A stretch of DNA of 64,000 nt from Manduca sexta (taxonomy: Eukaryota; Arthropoda; Insecta; Lepidoptera; Sphingidae). Of the stretch, positions 12,784-24,775 are shown piece after piece (the stretch's first letter is position 1; every line of letters begins with the position of its first letter). The notes below the pieces were generated by a model. It made no database searches. It saw only the letters and a program-made list of their open reading frames with translations, and was not told the DNA's origin. The stretch covers positions 682,001 to 746,000 of the forward strand of contig NC_051129.1 of the NCBI RefSeq assembly GCF_014839805.1, in the 5' to 3' direction. The position numbers were made by a program, and so were the translations under genes.

Positions 12784-12850
12784 GAAGTTCGTAGCTACTT
12801 CGTAGGCGCTCGCTACAAGCCCGTAGGCATCGGGAGGGTCTACGGCGTAG
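12784..12850 (-). repeat. CTACG-rich repeat, copy 1
   Basis: A stretch dense in CTACG/CGTAG. Its reverse complement aligns over about 65-70 bases with 53506-53573, sharing CCGTAGACC near one end and CTACGAACT near the other. Possibly part of an uncharacterised MITE; the ends are not defined. Confidence 0.45.
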
Positions 12851-13565
12851 TTGGAATTGAGTTATGTTCTGTGTCGGTGGCTTCAGAATACAGAGCGATT
12901 GTTCCAAGAACTTCTGAGAAGTTGTTACACTTTATGAGTAGGCGCACACGGTAGACTACAACGGTAATAAATACGACTTTTAGTCGACAATTTATTATAT
13001 CTATTCCATTTAATTTATTGTAATATATTTGTCATTACATCCTAAACTCGGTGTAGTATAAGCTGTTGCACTACTCTACTATACTCTAAACTTTCCATAA
13101 AAGCAAAATTAGCATTTCATATTTAGGGTGCATATTGTTATGTTCTTAAATTTAAAAATTATCCCCAAAATACTGTAATGGCAAAAAAAAAATGATTCAA
13201 TGTCACGTGTCGGTAGAAAAAGGATAGTATAACAATTATTTCGCAAGAACAAAGATTAAAATGATATGGAACACGGACAACGTAAAAAGTCAATAGTCAC
13301 TAAACAATGAGTGTGCGGGAGCCCTAAATGAAAAACTCGTGTGAAAGTTGCATTTTGCATTTAGCGAAATTTTCATTTCAAAGCAGGCAAGACGACAGAA
13401 TTTCCGCACGACACAAATTTATACACTAACTTTCCTTAATTTGTTCTGGACCTGTTGTTTTAATATTGTAGCAGTGTTTCTGATTTTGTTATACCGGATC
13501 AGCCAACAAGGTAATGGATAAATTATAAATGACTAGTTCTAGCTCGATGGTCCGCCCATGTTGAA
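12851..13565. other. AT-rich noncoding stretch
   Basis: Nothing recognisable. Confidence 0.5.
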
Positions 13566-13705
13566 TAATTTTTCTGGGATAAAAATGTGATTATGTTCTT
13601 ACCGCGATCTCAAACAAATTACATGCAAAATTTTATCAAAATTGGTTGGGTGGTTAACCCGTGAAAGCGTAAAAGACAAGGCTAATTTCGTATTAATAAG
13701 TATTG
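13566..13705 (+). repeat. Non-LTR retroelement 3'-end-like fragment
   Basis: Contains the series TTCTGGGATAAAAA, then ATCAAAATTGGTTGGG, then GTGAAAGCGTAAAAGAC. In order and spacing it resembles an interspersed repeat common in insect genomes that is probably the 3' part of a non-LTR element. Assignment is by memory of the pattern, not by alignment. Confidence 0.45.
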
Positions 13706-16410
13706 ACAAATGATTATTATAACTCCTTAACATCCAAAATGCGAAACTAATAGTAAGCGCTTTCCTGCGTTTTAAAGAAAGAAATGAAGGGAGCTTCAAG
13801 CTGTCCCGTTTAGGCTCGTCAATTCATGGCTTTCCGAAAAACTCCCTGAATTTTACAGCACGAAACATTGATGAAAATTGATGAGGCTTTATGAGGTACG
13901 GACTATCCCGTTCGAGCCAGCCCACATAGTCTGTAGGCGATACATGCATGGCATCAGCACAAACACCCACATACGAAAACAAATCATATTTAATTTCGTA
14001 CAAAAAACCTTTTATACATGTGTCACATTAGCTGTGAACATGTCATTCAAAGCGAGCCCAGAAATGTGATTAAAAATACCTACGATTAACTTTCTAGTCC
14101 AAGTAAAATCTACTAGGGGTTCATTCCTGGTGCACTAAGGGAGATGTCTAAGAGCCTATGGTGACTTTATTGCTAAATAATATATTTTTGTATTCTAAAT
14201 TTGATATCTTAATCGTTTTTCAGATAGTGACCCAGTGACCATTTTTCGCGTTACTTTGCATTTTTTATTAGACACATAGAAAAATCTATTTCACTCCATA
14301 GATTCAACCTCACGAACACGCCAAAATAACCCGTCACCCAGTGACGTCACGAACAGAGCTCAAAATCCATTCTCGAGATATCCATCTAGGTGAGGGAAAC
14401 CCTTTGTGTGGCCACAAAGGCGCACACTCTACCGGCGCCGGGCGGTCCACAGCATCTGATACCATCAACCAATCCACCTTCAGCGCTTCAGAAAGATTTT
14501 ATTAAAAGTTAAGGCTTTAGGTATGAATAGCTCAACAAAACAATTTGCAGGTTGGTTGTAAAAAGGATTCGGCTTAGTTTTTACGACACTCTGACTTCAT
14601 TATGAAGACAAAATAACTGAATTTTGTAATAGAATCGTACATCAAAATATACCGAGCAACAACACATATCCAACTTGCTCATAAACTGTAAACATCAAAA
14701 CTTTATTTAGTTATAAATCCGGAGAGCTGTGAAGGTCTCACACATTAGTATAAAGGCTTGTATTATCAAAATACATGGTTTCTGGGTCAACTAGGCATTA
14801 GAGGCGACAAGGCGCGGTGACAGGTGAGCGATCGCGTCAAGGTTGCATCGTGCAACTTGTTAGCAGCAAACTAATCATTTTATAATATCTTTTGTTTCAT
14901 AATATGTTTATTTCATGAAGTATTGACCAACGTTTACATTAATAAAAATCGAGTCACCTTTATATGTTGTTGGAGTCTAGTAGAGATCTTCTTGTGCCAA
15001 GTTTACAATGATTGTCTTGTCCATCTCAGTTCGAAAGATGTAATTTTCGCTCTAAAATAAAGGCGTTTGCGCATCAACCAAAGTTTTAAAACATCAAAAA
15101 CTCCGCATCTAAGCGTAACAATAGCTTAAAAAATATTATCGTCGAGCCTTTGAGTTAAAGTCGGCGAAACATCAAAGCCGTTGAAAAAATGAGCACCGGA
15201 ACTTTTAATTACACGCGCCTCTATAAGGTTAGACGTAAAGCGACACCAGGGCGGAGTTTTCCACCGAGTCCATCCAATTACCCGGCCGCCGTGACTGCGC
15301 TGTTTGCTCAGACGAGCCGTAGAAAAACGCTTTCGGCTTTAGTTTTCTTCAACTTTAATTGTAGTTTTGTGAAAGTTTCGTCGCGTCTCCTCCTGAATAT
15401 ATATCGCCGTTGAATAGAAATTAAAAGTTAATTGATGTTTCATTATTTATTCATTTGGGATTGGCGGAAAATTACATGTTACAAATGCAATTGCTAATAG
15501 ATTTTATGTCAATAATTACGGTAATTTTTATTTGCCTATGCTTGTACATGTTCACAAGGCTGCGATTTCGACCGAAGCGTTACTGAAAAAGGGTGGCGCA
15601 AGCGCTTCGATGTAGACGCGGCTATAAAAGGAAAGCATTTATATGATTCTCAACGATAGCAAAGCCATGGTGATGCTGGATCCACACAAATATACAAATT
15701 AATCTCGCTATAAGACACTGTCACTGTGTGCGTTAATTTACTTAACGTTGACTATGCAATAGTCAACCTAAAGAACAAACTGTCGGCTCAGCTTGGCCTG
15801 TATATCCATAGAGCCTGTATAACCCATTACAACAGACAGGTACTCTACAACTTTCACGCCAATACAGATAGAGTTCACAAATCTAAGTAGCTAAATAAAA
15901 TATAATTTTCGACAAAGAAATTAACTTTTCACCATAACCGCGCTCGAGGGTCAAACACGATTAGGCAATTTAAATTTCTCGCCGGCAGTGAACTCTTTTC
16001 GCATTACCTGCAGGGAAACGGGCCGTTTGTGGGGCAAAGCGATTTATTTTATGTAATTGGATTCTTTGATCCCTTTAACTTTGGGCCCACGTGAAAATAT
16101 CTAAAATCTCTTTTACATCACATCTTTAGATAGTTTTCTTTCTTTTGATAAGGTAATTTTGCGTTTATAATTCGCTTTTTGTTGTACATTCAGTTAACGT
16201 CACGCACAGAGTATGCTGTGGGTTTGGTGCGGTTTTTAAAAAAATATTTTGTTTAAAGCAGTAAGAGCTTATTACAAAATTCGCAAATGTTAAAAGAATT
16301 ATAGTTTCATGACCAACTTTACAGAAAAGGACGGTGTGTGGGAGCGGCAAAGTATTTTATCTATGCTTAAAATTATTCCTTTGAATTATTGTGTATGAAA
16401 TTAGTTATTG
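13706..16410. other. Noncoding stretch
   Basis: A perfect CRE palindrome TGACGTCA lies at 14342-14349 inside a GC-richer patch (14340-14470). An open frame at 15189-15413 (+) starts with ATG but matches nothing. No gene recognised. Confidence 0.5.
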
Positions 16411-16411
16411 A

Positions 16412-16481
16412 ATGGCCTGGGTGACGTAGTTGTATTACGGTACGAATGCAGGTCTAGGGTTCAATTCCCGGATAGTTTCAT
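16412..16481 (+). repeat. tRNA-like head of a SINE (family A type)
   Basis: Contains a GACGTAGTTGTATTA A-box-like segment and a GGTTCAATTCC B box with spacing like SINE A heads, followed by unrelated sequence. It does not fold as a complete tRNA by eye, so I call a SINE remnant rather than a tRNA gene. Confidence 0.6.
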
Positions 16482-19160
16482 GGCAATTGGGAGAAGTACA
16501 TGTATCCTTACGATAAAAATACAAAGAGCCAAATTTTATGTTGTACAATTTTCCCAAACAATATCTCTAGTTGGCCCATCACTCTGATTCATTACTCGAC
16601 GCGGCACGTATATTTGGCGGGTGAGGGGAGGGTGAGCCGCGGGAGGGGTGCGTGTTGCTCACACGCTCTCGTCGTGCCACATTACAATCGCTGTAAAGCA
16701 CTCTAAAGCGCTATAAAGCGGCCGCAGCGCCGACACGCCGCGCTTCAAATACTCGTAATTCAACATTTCTTACATAGACCTACTAAATGTATCTTGTTGC
16801 TACACGATTTTTTGCTAAAGGTTTAGGTTCAAGCATAGTTTCACCATAGCTAAGACCAAGAGAAGTTCACGCAACCAAGAAGACCTACTCTGACACTAGT
16901 TTGGAATAGCTAAGGATAAAAAGATAGAAGTCGAGACAGTTGGAAACTAGTTTGTAGATAAGAAATTCTATTCTATCGTATTTTCTAATACGTGAGCTTC
17001 GGAAGGTAAATTGAAAAATTGTGTAACAGATGTTATACATTGCACTTGCATCCGTACTAGATAGTATGTGTCGCTGGAACTTATTTATTTTATTATTCAT
17101 TATGCTGTACACGGCAGGGCTCTTGTTTGCGAGTCCGTGTAAGCATTCTTGCCACGAAGCAATAGTGTGCGGGCACTGTTGTGTTCAAGTACTTTACGGT
17201 TCTTCATTGATCGAAATTCACATTCCAAAATAGAACTTACAATCTATCCGGATCTGCAAAAACCTTATAACAAAAAAAAAAACCTTTCGATTATATCGAA
17301 GGAGTCTTTCGATATTATTATAAGAATATTTTGAATTGAGCAACCTTTTAGGGTGTACCGTTCATCGTGTCCCTTCAGGTGTTAAGGAAGAAAGGTCACA
17401 TGGACCCTAAAAGTCAAGGATAACGGAGCCCATTATTAATATCTATGGAATCATTATGGTGTAAAAATTACTTCCTATATGTCGATATTACTATGCTACT
17501 ATATATTTAAGACACCGTCTACCTACATGTTAAAAATGTAAATATAACCTGTAATGTTTCTATACATTTTATATAAAACAGGACACATCTTTTTTAGCTG
17601 ATTTTCGGTACAATATATTCTATACCTAAGAATACATGAAAGACCTTTTAAACAGTCCACATTTAGGCAGTACTTCGTTGCCAAAGCGCGATGTAACTTA
17701 CATCATTGCGTCGTGGCATTTACCTTTTATCCGGGAGAACACATTTTTCATTTTCTATTTGGGCCACGCGCTTTCTGTGTGTTTTAAGATAACTTTCGAA
17801 ATACCATTCGTACTTTTAGACTCCACTTAAGACTTACATTTTGTCCGTGTACTTATGACACAACGGTATCCTCTAAAATTATGTATAGGGTGCAGGGTGT
17901 AATTAACTTGGCAAGCCAGATAGCCGATTAAATTCCTGCGAGCAAAAGAAATCTCATCACCGCATACTTAGCCTACTGCAAGACATCATCAATTTCGAAT
18001 GATGAGAAACCTTTGAGAAGTCAAGGAATTTTATGAACACTATCAACTTGGTAGGTGACAGAAATAGAACCTCCAAGTGACTAGCTGCATACCCAGTTCG
18101 ATTTTCGCCTACAAAAAATCTACTATCTTATAAACGTTGTGCCAGTAGTTGTTATATTTCTGCATAAAATAATTGAGGCCTTTTACATGTCTATTACACG
18201 TGTTGATAACAGAGTTATCTTATCACATGTCCCGAACGACCTATTTTGTACATGTTTGCAATTAATTTGTTTAGTTGAACACTCGATTGGAACTGTTTAC
18301 GCAAATGGTCGTTATTTACAATTTACCGTCAGATTACAATCGTCTGTTAACTTTAAAGTGTTAATACGCATCGATTCATGAAACTTATACTAAATTGTAA
18401 TTTTAGTTATTAATAAAATTTGTATGAATTCGTGAAAGTCTTATATAAAAAAAATATTAGGACTAAACGGCTTTATGTTTCAAAAGCTCATATTATTATG
18501 TTACTCAAACGTAATTATATGTTTTTAAATTGTTTGTTTATACTAGCTATTCAATAAAACGGCTCAAAGAATTTTAATGAGTTTTCGTCATAATATTCTA
18601 GGCAGTTTTCTTGGTGGAGTTTCATGAAGGTAGAGCCGAATACCAGTAAATAATTAACTTCCTCAGCGTATTTATTAATTATTCAAGTCTTAGATTGTGC
18701 TGTTATTCGACAATTGTGGGCGGTTGGACTCGCTTTGTTATCCTAAAATTAATCTATTGGCAAGTATTCAGGTATGCGCCGTCCTTCGACGATTTATTAA
18801 TAATTTGTTAAATATACACATAGAGCCCAAAAATGAGTTCGGAAAACACGTAAAAAACGCCTGAATGGATTTTTTATGCATTTTACTGTTATAAGAAACA
18901 AATGAATATTTAGGCAAAATATAAAGAAGTATAATTATGAGAAAAAAAAAAAGTATGTTATACCTTAGCCCAGATTGATATTTGAACACACAACCAACAA
19001 CTTCATAAACTTTTATATTTATTAGTAGGATTAGCCTTGTACAATTTCATATGGACTTAACGTTACACAGCTTTAATGCCGAGATTTATATAATCCCGAT
19101 TTCAGTGCCAACTTGGACACACCAAAGCCGACTTAGCGAAGTGTATTTAAAAATTAATTA
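16482..19160. other. Noncoding stretch with one GC-rich island
   Basis: The island at about 16590-16745 holds G-rich sequence, three closely spaced TAAAGC motifs and a GCGGCCGC site. Small open frames in this stretch (16500-16706, 17030-17334, 18139-18381) lack family matches. Confidence 0.45.
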
Positions 19161-19340
19161 TTTTCATAGCAGTTTATATGTTGCATTTTTTTTCCAAAAT
19201 ATTTATAACTATCTTGTAAATACAGACAACAAACATAAGAATATCGTCCCTCCTAAACCACGGAACCCTAAAAATACCACTTCACTTCAAGTCTTAATCG
19301 GAATAACCAACAAAAGCGATTCCACAAATGTATGTGGCAA
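19161..19340 (+). repeat. Diverged interspersed repeat, copy 1 of a direct pair
   Basis: Aligns with 20202-20390 across most of its length, for example ATATTTATAACTATCTTG against ATATTTATAATTATCTAA, then TACAGACA, then GGAATAACCAACAAAAGC against GGAATTACTCACAAAAGC. The 101-codon frame at 19051-19356 overlaps this repeat and is not a gene. Confidence 0.65.
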
Positions 19341-20201
19341 CATAAATCTTTGTTAATAACAACAGAACGAGTGATGTTCGCTCGTCCAACATTAATATGT
19401 AACGAGCGACGAATAGCTTCGTACAAGGTCTTTTGTCGTAGAATATGGTCGCTTATTCGACTCTAGCATCTGTCTCCGTACATTATTACCATTGTAAGCG
19501 ATTTTTATTGGTACAGGATTAAGGGAGAAATCGCTGCGAGTAGACATGCATTATACAAGAAGAATCATTCGTGCAGAATTTGATTTATAGTGACGGAATT
19601 TATATAATGTATATTTTTTTAAAGGTTTGTAATAAATTATTCTATTTCATTTAACATAGCGGTAAATTGCTGAAATATTAATGAGCTTGTTCAGTGAAAG
19701 TATAACCACTGTTAAAAGTAAAAAAATAACATAACGTTATACTCTAAACATAACGGCAATCAGCAAGATAACGTCAAATAGGTTCGCTTTCTAAATGAAG
19801 AGTACCTACTTTGTCTGTGGCGATAATGCCGGTTTCTTTTGTATAATTATTAAAGTTATTAATAAATACAAAGACTTGATATTGCTGACGATCAATGACA
19901 CCACGTTGGGTGCCATTTGCGATGTCGCTCAGACTATTATGATTAATTAATACAGAAAACTTTAAGGCTAGTTGAGTCCATCAAAGCAATTACAAGTAAG
20001 TTTTGACAAGAGAGATAAAGTGTTTCTCTGACTTTCGAGCACTGTCTTCGTGGCGTACTCAGAACAATTTACAGATACAACCAAATATACAGGTTTTCAT
20101 TTTACTTTCCAAGTATTCATACAATTACCAGAATTACCAGTACATCATTTTAATGACCTAACTTTGTTCAATTTTTTGAAGCATTTGCAGATATTTAAAC
20201 A
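19341..20201. other. AT-rich spacer between two diverged repeats
   Basis: No gene or RNA recognised. Confidence 0.5.
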
Positions 20202-20390
20202 ATTTTCGTAGCATTTTATGTGTTGTAACTTCAATCCAAAACAAAATATTTATAATTATCTAATACAGACAAACAGGAACCCCGATAAGAATTCTCTACA
20301 CTCCCAAGCCACAGAAACCTAACCACTCATACCATTTGACCTCAAGTGTCAATAGGAATTACTCACAAAAGCTAAATTAACTACTTTGGA
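20202..20390 (+). repeat. Diverged interspersed repeat, copy 2 of a direct pair
   Basis: Same orientation as 19161-19340, about 1.04 kb downstream. Either two independent insertions of one family or an old local duplication. Confidence 0.65.
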
Positions 20391-21800
20391 CTACCTATAA
20401 CTAATTTTAAGATGCTGATGGTACATAATGACAATTCGGTGGAGTCCGTTACCCCTACTGCAACAAAAAAGTTTAAAAGTTCACAATACTACGGCTGATT
20501 AAGCCTTGCCATGCTTAAAGAAATAAAACCGTCCTCTTAAAAGGCCTCTTTATTTTTGTCTGTTAAAAAAACATTTCTTTATATGGTACCCATACCAGTA
20601 TCACTTTGCGTTTCCAGTATATCACACGATAAATTACATATATAATTATCCATATGTCATTCAAGTAATAATTGAACATCCAGTCAATACAATTACAATC
20701 AACTGTACATATAATGTCAAGTACTCTGACTTAATAATTAGTTACATTAGAGGAAATGGTCAGAAGGCCACCTCGGACATCGAGTTGTACACCAATTATC
20801 GCTAATGACACTGCAGAGTACGTTTGTTACTATAACGGGAGTGCATCTGCGACAATATTGATGAACGGTCAAGAAGCTTACGAGATTTGTGGCCACTATT
20901 ATATAGATCATATCAAATAGGTAAACACATTAAATTTTAAAAAGTTTACGTTAAGCAATACAAAAGAACTAAGATATATTGTTACGTCGTTAAAGAACTT
21001 TTTCTTTTCTTTATCAGAAAGATAAAAAATAATGTTTTGATTTATTAGTCTTAACAGTGTTGTCGCACGACAGGAATATTTAAATGTCTCGAGAAAGCAA
21101 GATTAATATACCTGACGGGATATTATTTCTTTTTCAGTGGGACAAAATGTGACGGGAAATAACCAATGTATTAAAATAAAATAAATGGGATTTACTTTCT
21201 TCACACAATGAAAACACAATTCAAACTTGACGTGTACAAGCGATTTAACGATTTGAATTTGTTTAGCTTCTTTAGTGGCTAACAATAATGATATAGCCCA
21301 TCGAATTAAATTTCAACATAGACTTGAAACAAAAATGACTAAAAGCAAACTAACAAAAAATGTCCAATTCCTTTATTTCCCTAAAGTTATTTTTCCAAGA
21401 AAATAAAGATAGAAATGTTCCACATAGTGTCCGTCTACAGTTTGGGTGGAAAGTAGTTGTCAGTTCCAGGAAGCTTTAGAGCTTTTATTCCACTTTTAAA
21501 ACTTTACACGACGCGCTACTGTCAGGGGCGTGAACCCTTTTTAAACACTTTTGCTAGTTGGAATGGCATATCTAGAAAAATCTTGTATAGCTTTCTCAAT
21601 TATGGAGTAAAAGTTTTATTTGTAAATTACAATTGTGTACTTATAAATTGAATTTGTTTTATGCAACTCGATGATGAGACAGTAATTTGTTCTATAAACG
21701 TGTTAAAATAGTAGCATCACTAGCCAGAGTTATCGTAAATGACTGCATATACATTGCATATTACGCATTAAAATGCGCTTATCAATGGACATTATAATAG
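20391..21800. other. AT-rich noncoding stretch
   Basis: Nothing recognisable; only short unsupported open frames (21103-21285, 21457-21651). Confidence 0.5.
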
Positions 21801-22113
21801 AAATAATAATAATATCATCCCTGTATTATATGCTGTCCCAATGAGCATGAGACTCGTGGACTCCTGAGAGAGATTTAACCATAGTCCGCCACGCCTGCCT
21901 AGTGTGGATGGACAGACTTCAGATACCACCAAAAATCTTATAGATAACTTCTTAGGTATGCAGGTTTATTATGAAGTTAAAGCCAATAATAATTCACAAA
22001 GAATACCGCACAACTTTAGAAAAGCTCGACAGTCGTAAAAATGCGTTCTCTTGGGTTTCGAACCTGCAGATATTCGTCTCGGCAGTTCGATTCACTCCCA
22101 ACTAGACTATCAT
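21801..22113 (-). mobile_element. SINE family B, diverged near-full-length copy
   Basis: Runs from the AT-rich tail (AATAATAATAATATCATCC) through the CGCCACGCCTGCCTAGTG block to a degenerate tRNA-like head ending ACTAGACTATCAT. It retains the recognisable B box (TCGAACC on the plus strand). More diverged than the copies at 39485 and 60437. Confidence 0.8.
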
Positions 22114-23276
22114 CGGATTGTTTAACAAGTGTCATTGAGTGTGGACATTTTATCAAGCTCCGTGCAGGAGTCTTGGTAAAAAAAATAAGCCGCTCTAAAA
22201 TTTTGTTCTATAACGCATCCCTCGAAATGAAGGCGCGTACCCTGAAGCAATTTTCCAGGAACATAAAAGTGGACCACAAATTTCCTTCCGCCACAGTGGC
22301 GTGTCACATAAATATACATTTGCGTCAGGATTTAAAGCGAGGACCCTTCTTTAAAAATAAATAGAAACCTTCCCGCACACATGACGAGGAGCACTCGAGG
22401 GCAGTTCAACTGATAACGTAAGGCAGGCGGTAAATAATATGAGGTCACGTCCTTCATGAGGGCACTTACTATACCCATATACAAATATGACACCCTTCGT
22501 ATCTCAAAAAATTATAAACTTCAACAACATAAAGTGTTGTCATAGATGATATTTGTGCACTTAGATACACTTGAGACATATGGGTGAAAATTGTCTAGCG
22601 ATGCGTATTGACGAAGTGCTTTAACATTTAAAAGTTTGCTGAAAAGTTGTGTGTGATTCGGTCGTTTATATTATAAAGTATTGATATAGCAGAATTGACA
22701 AAATAAAATAGGATACCAGCATGCCGTAGTGCATAAAATCATAACGATACGGCTAGACACTACAACGCTATAATGCTACGACGTAGCACTACATTACAAA
22801 TAAACTGCTACAAGAAAGCTACGTGTAAAGCATTGACCATTGATGTCACATCACGAGGTTTTTTGGACTTTACGATAAGGATATAATTTGCAGAGCATAA
22901 TATTTTCTCTGTTGACTACAATGTATTTTAAATACATAACTAAAAATTCGGAACGAAGGTTAACTGGATGCCTTTGTTTACATAACACTTTTTACCATAA
23001 TATAAGTTTTCGTATATGTACATAATAATATGTCCCGGTAATAATCTAATATTAAACGACGTTAGTGAATATACGCATATACAAAATATGGTTACTTTGA
23101 TTGCATTTACATATTCAGAACAAACAGCCCGCTATAAATATACGGTGACGTAACAATTGGACGCGCCACACAATTCGGTGTGCGACGACATTGAGGTATG
23201 TCGCTCGTGTTTACTGAGCTGTCGCCGCGACTCGCGGCAAATGTCACGTGACATTCACTTCACTATATACAACTAT
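22114..23276. other. Noncoding stretch
   Basis: GC-richer sequence to about 22420 with no recognised gene. A CTACG-containing patch at 22730-22850 recalls the repeats at 12784 and 53506, but the similarity is weak. Confidence 0.45.
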
Positions 23277-23286
23277 CTCAACCTTT

Positions 23287-23529
23287 ATACATACATAACA
23301 TCAGGCATTTTATCCCCGAAGGGGTATGCAGAGGCACAACTAGGGCACCCACTTTTCGCCAAGTATGTGATAGGGGGCGAGCCCATCGCCATATCGGGCA
23401 CAAATTCCAGACTCCGGGCTGATACTGAGCAGAAAAACCCAAATATCACTTTGCCCGACCCGGGATTCGAACCCAGGACCTCAGAGCGCTATTGTACCGG
23501 ACGTGCAATACAACTACGCCACCGAGGCA
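23287..23529 (-). mobile_element. SINE family A, complete copy
   Basis: Full tRNA-like head with a B box (GGGATTCGAACCC on the plus strand), a conserved body and a short tail. Flanked by a 10-bp target duplication CTCAACCTTT at 23277-23286 and 23530-23539. The open frame 23157-23558 is produced by this element. Confidence 0.88.
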
Positions 23530-23539
23530 CTCAACCTTT

Positions 23540-24597
23540 TTCTACGTGTAATAATTAAAAATTGTATAAAATTTATAATGAGACTGTTGGTAATAGGCGA
23601 TATAACCACATGCTTATTTTGGCAAGTTAAAACATACCTAAATATCAATATACCTAAATATAATTCTAAATACTGAAACTAAGTATCTCAGCTTTAGTAT
23701 TTAGAATTACAAGATAAATATAATTAAATCCAACCTCATTATTTTGCCGAAACAAAACAGGACTTCTATTTATACCCTCGAACTAATTTACTAGACTCAT
23801 CAAATACTCAATTAATTAGGCAAGGAAAGGAAAGGCACCACAAAGCTACTCACATAGAGACGGCTTTAGGCGTATTAACATAATGAACACTCGATTTTGT
23901 TTGTATTTTCTCGATTATTATAGTACTAAATATTTCTCAGCGCCATCTACGTGAAAAGTCTTTCCCTTTACAGCCCCCAAACCACTGCAGCGATACATAA
24001 TGCGCACACGCCAACTATTTTAAAATCACATTTTAAAAAATCATTACTGCCGATTTATTATTATTATTATCTTATTTTATTTATTTAATCATTTTTGGAG
24101 TCAAGTAATTAGACTCGAGAAACAAACTGTGTAAATCACTTTGTCAAAACTGTAGTATCAATCATTTATGATAAAAGATACGATTAGAATACAAGAAATA
24201 ATAAAAGTTGGCTGGTATAACGAATGTACACTTTCAATTAAAACGTTTTAAATACTGAAGGATTATAAATTAATCGAATTAAAAACACAAACTTTGTAGT
24301 TAATTCACCGAGGGTTGACAGTGGCGGAACAGTCAGCTAGCTCCTTTGTAAGCGGCTAATTGATCATCACATAAATTGATAAAGACGGAAATTCAACACT
24401 CAACAGCCTTTGTGAAAGACTTTATGGTAATTGCGTATTATATTAACTATTCCTAAAGAGTTTTTAAACAATCTGAATGTGAATTTTAACAAGATGGTAA
24501 ATCGTAAATTTATTTACGAAGGCCATGCCTATTCGTATTGTCATTTATTTCATGAAACCCAATAAAAATATATTTTAATACACATACACATGACGTT
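23540..24597. other. AT-rich noncoding stretch
   Basis: A short ATT microsatellite lies at about 24055-24070. No gene recognised. Confidence 0.5.
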
Positions 24598-24775
24598 GTT
24601 ACCCTCGGAAAGATAGGCAGAGGTGCAACCAGGGCCCCCACTTTTCGTCATATGTCTTTCATACCACGATGTTGTTAGGGGGTCTATCGCTACACCAGGC
24701 AAAATTTCAAACTTCAGACTGAGAAGAGACTGATTCGAAATAATCTCCGAGCAGAGTCGTATTGTAATATACCAC
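24598..24775 (-). repeat. SINE family A, diverged copy
   Basis: Retains GGCAGAGGTGCAACCAGGG at the left and a decayed tRNA-like head (GATTCGAAAT, then CGTATTGTAATA) at the right. An internal deletion is likely in the middle. Confidence 0.7.

Noticed and set aside
16412..16481. Possible tRNA gene from A and B boxes
   Set aside because: No complete cloverleaf by eye; fits a SINE head instead. The same applies to the other B-box hits.
17036..17060. miR-92-like seed ATTGCACTTG
   Set aside because: No complementary arm within 80 bases on either side.
19051..19356. 101-codon ATG frame
   Set aside because: Most of it lies in a diverged repeat whose second copy at 20202 has no matching frame.
23157..23558. 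133-codon frame
   Set aside because: Mostly SINE family A read backwards.
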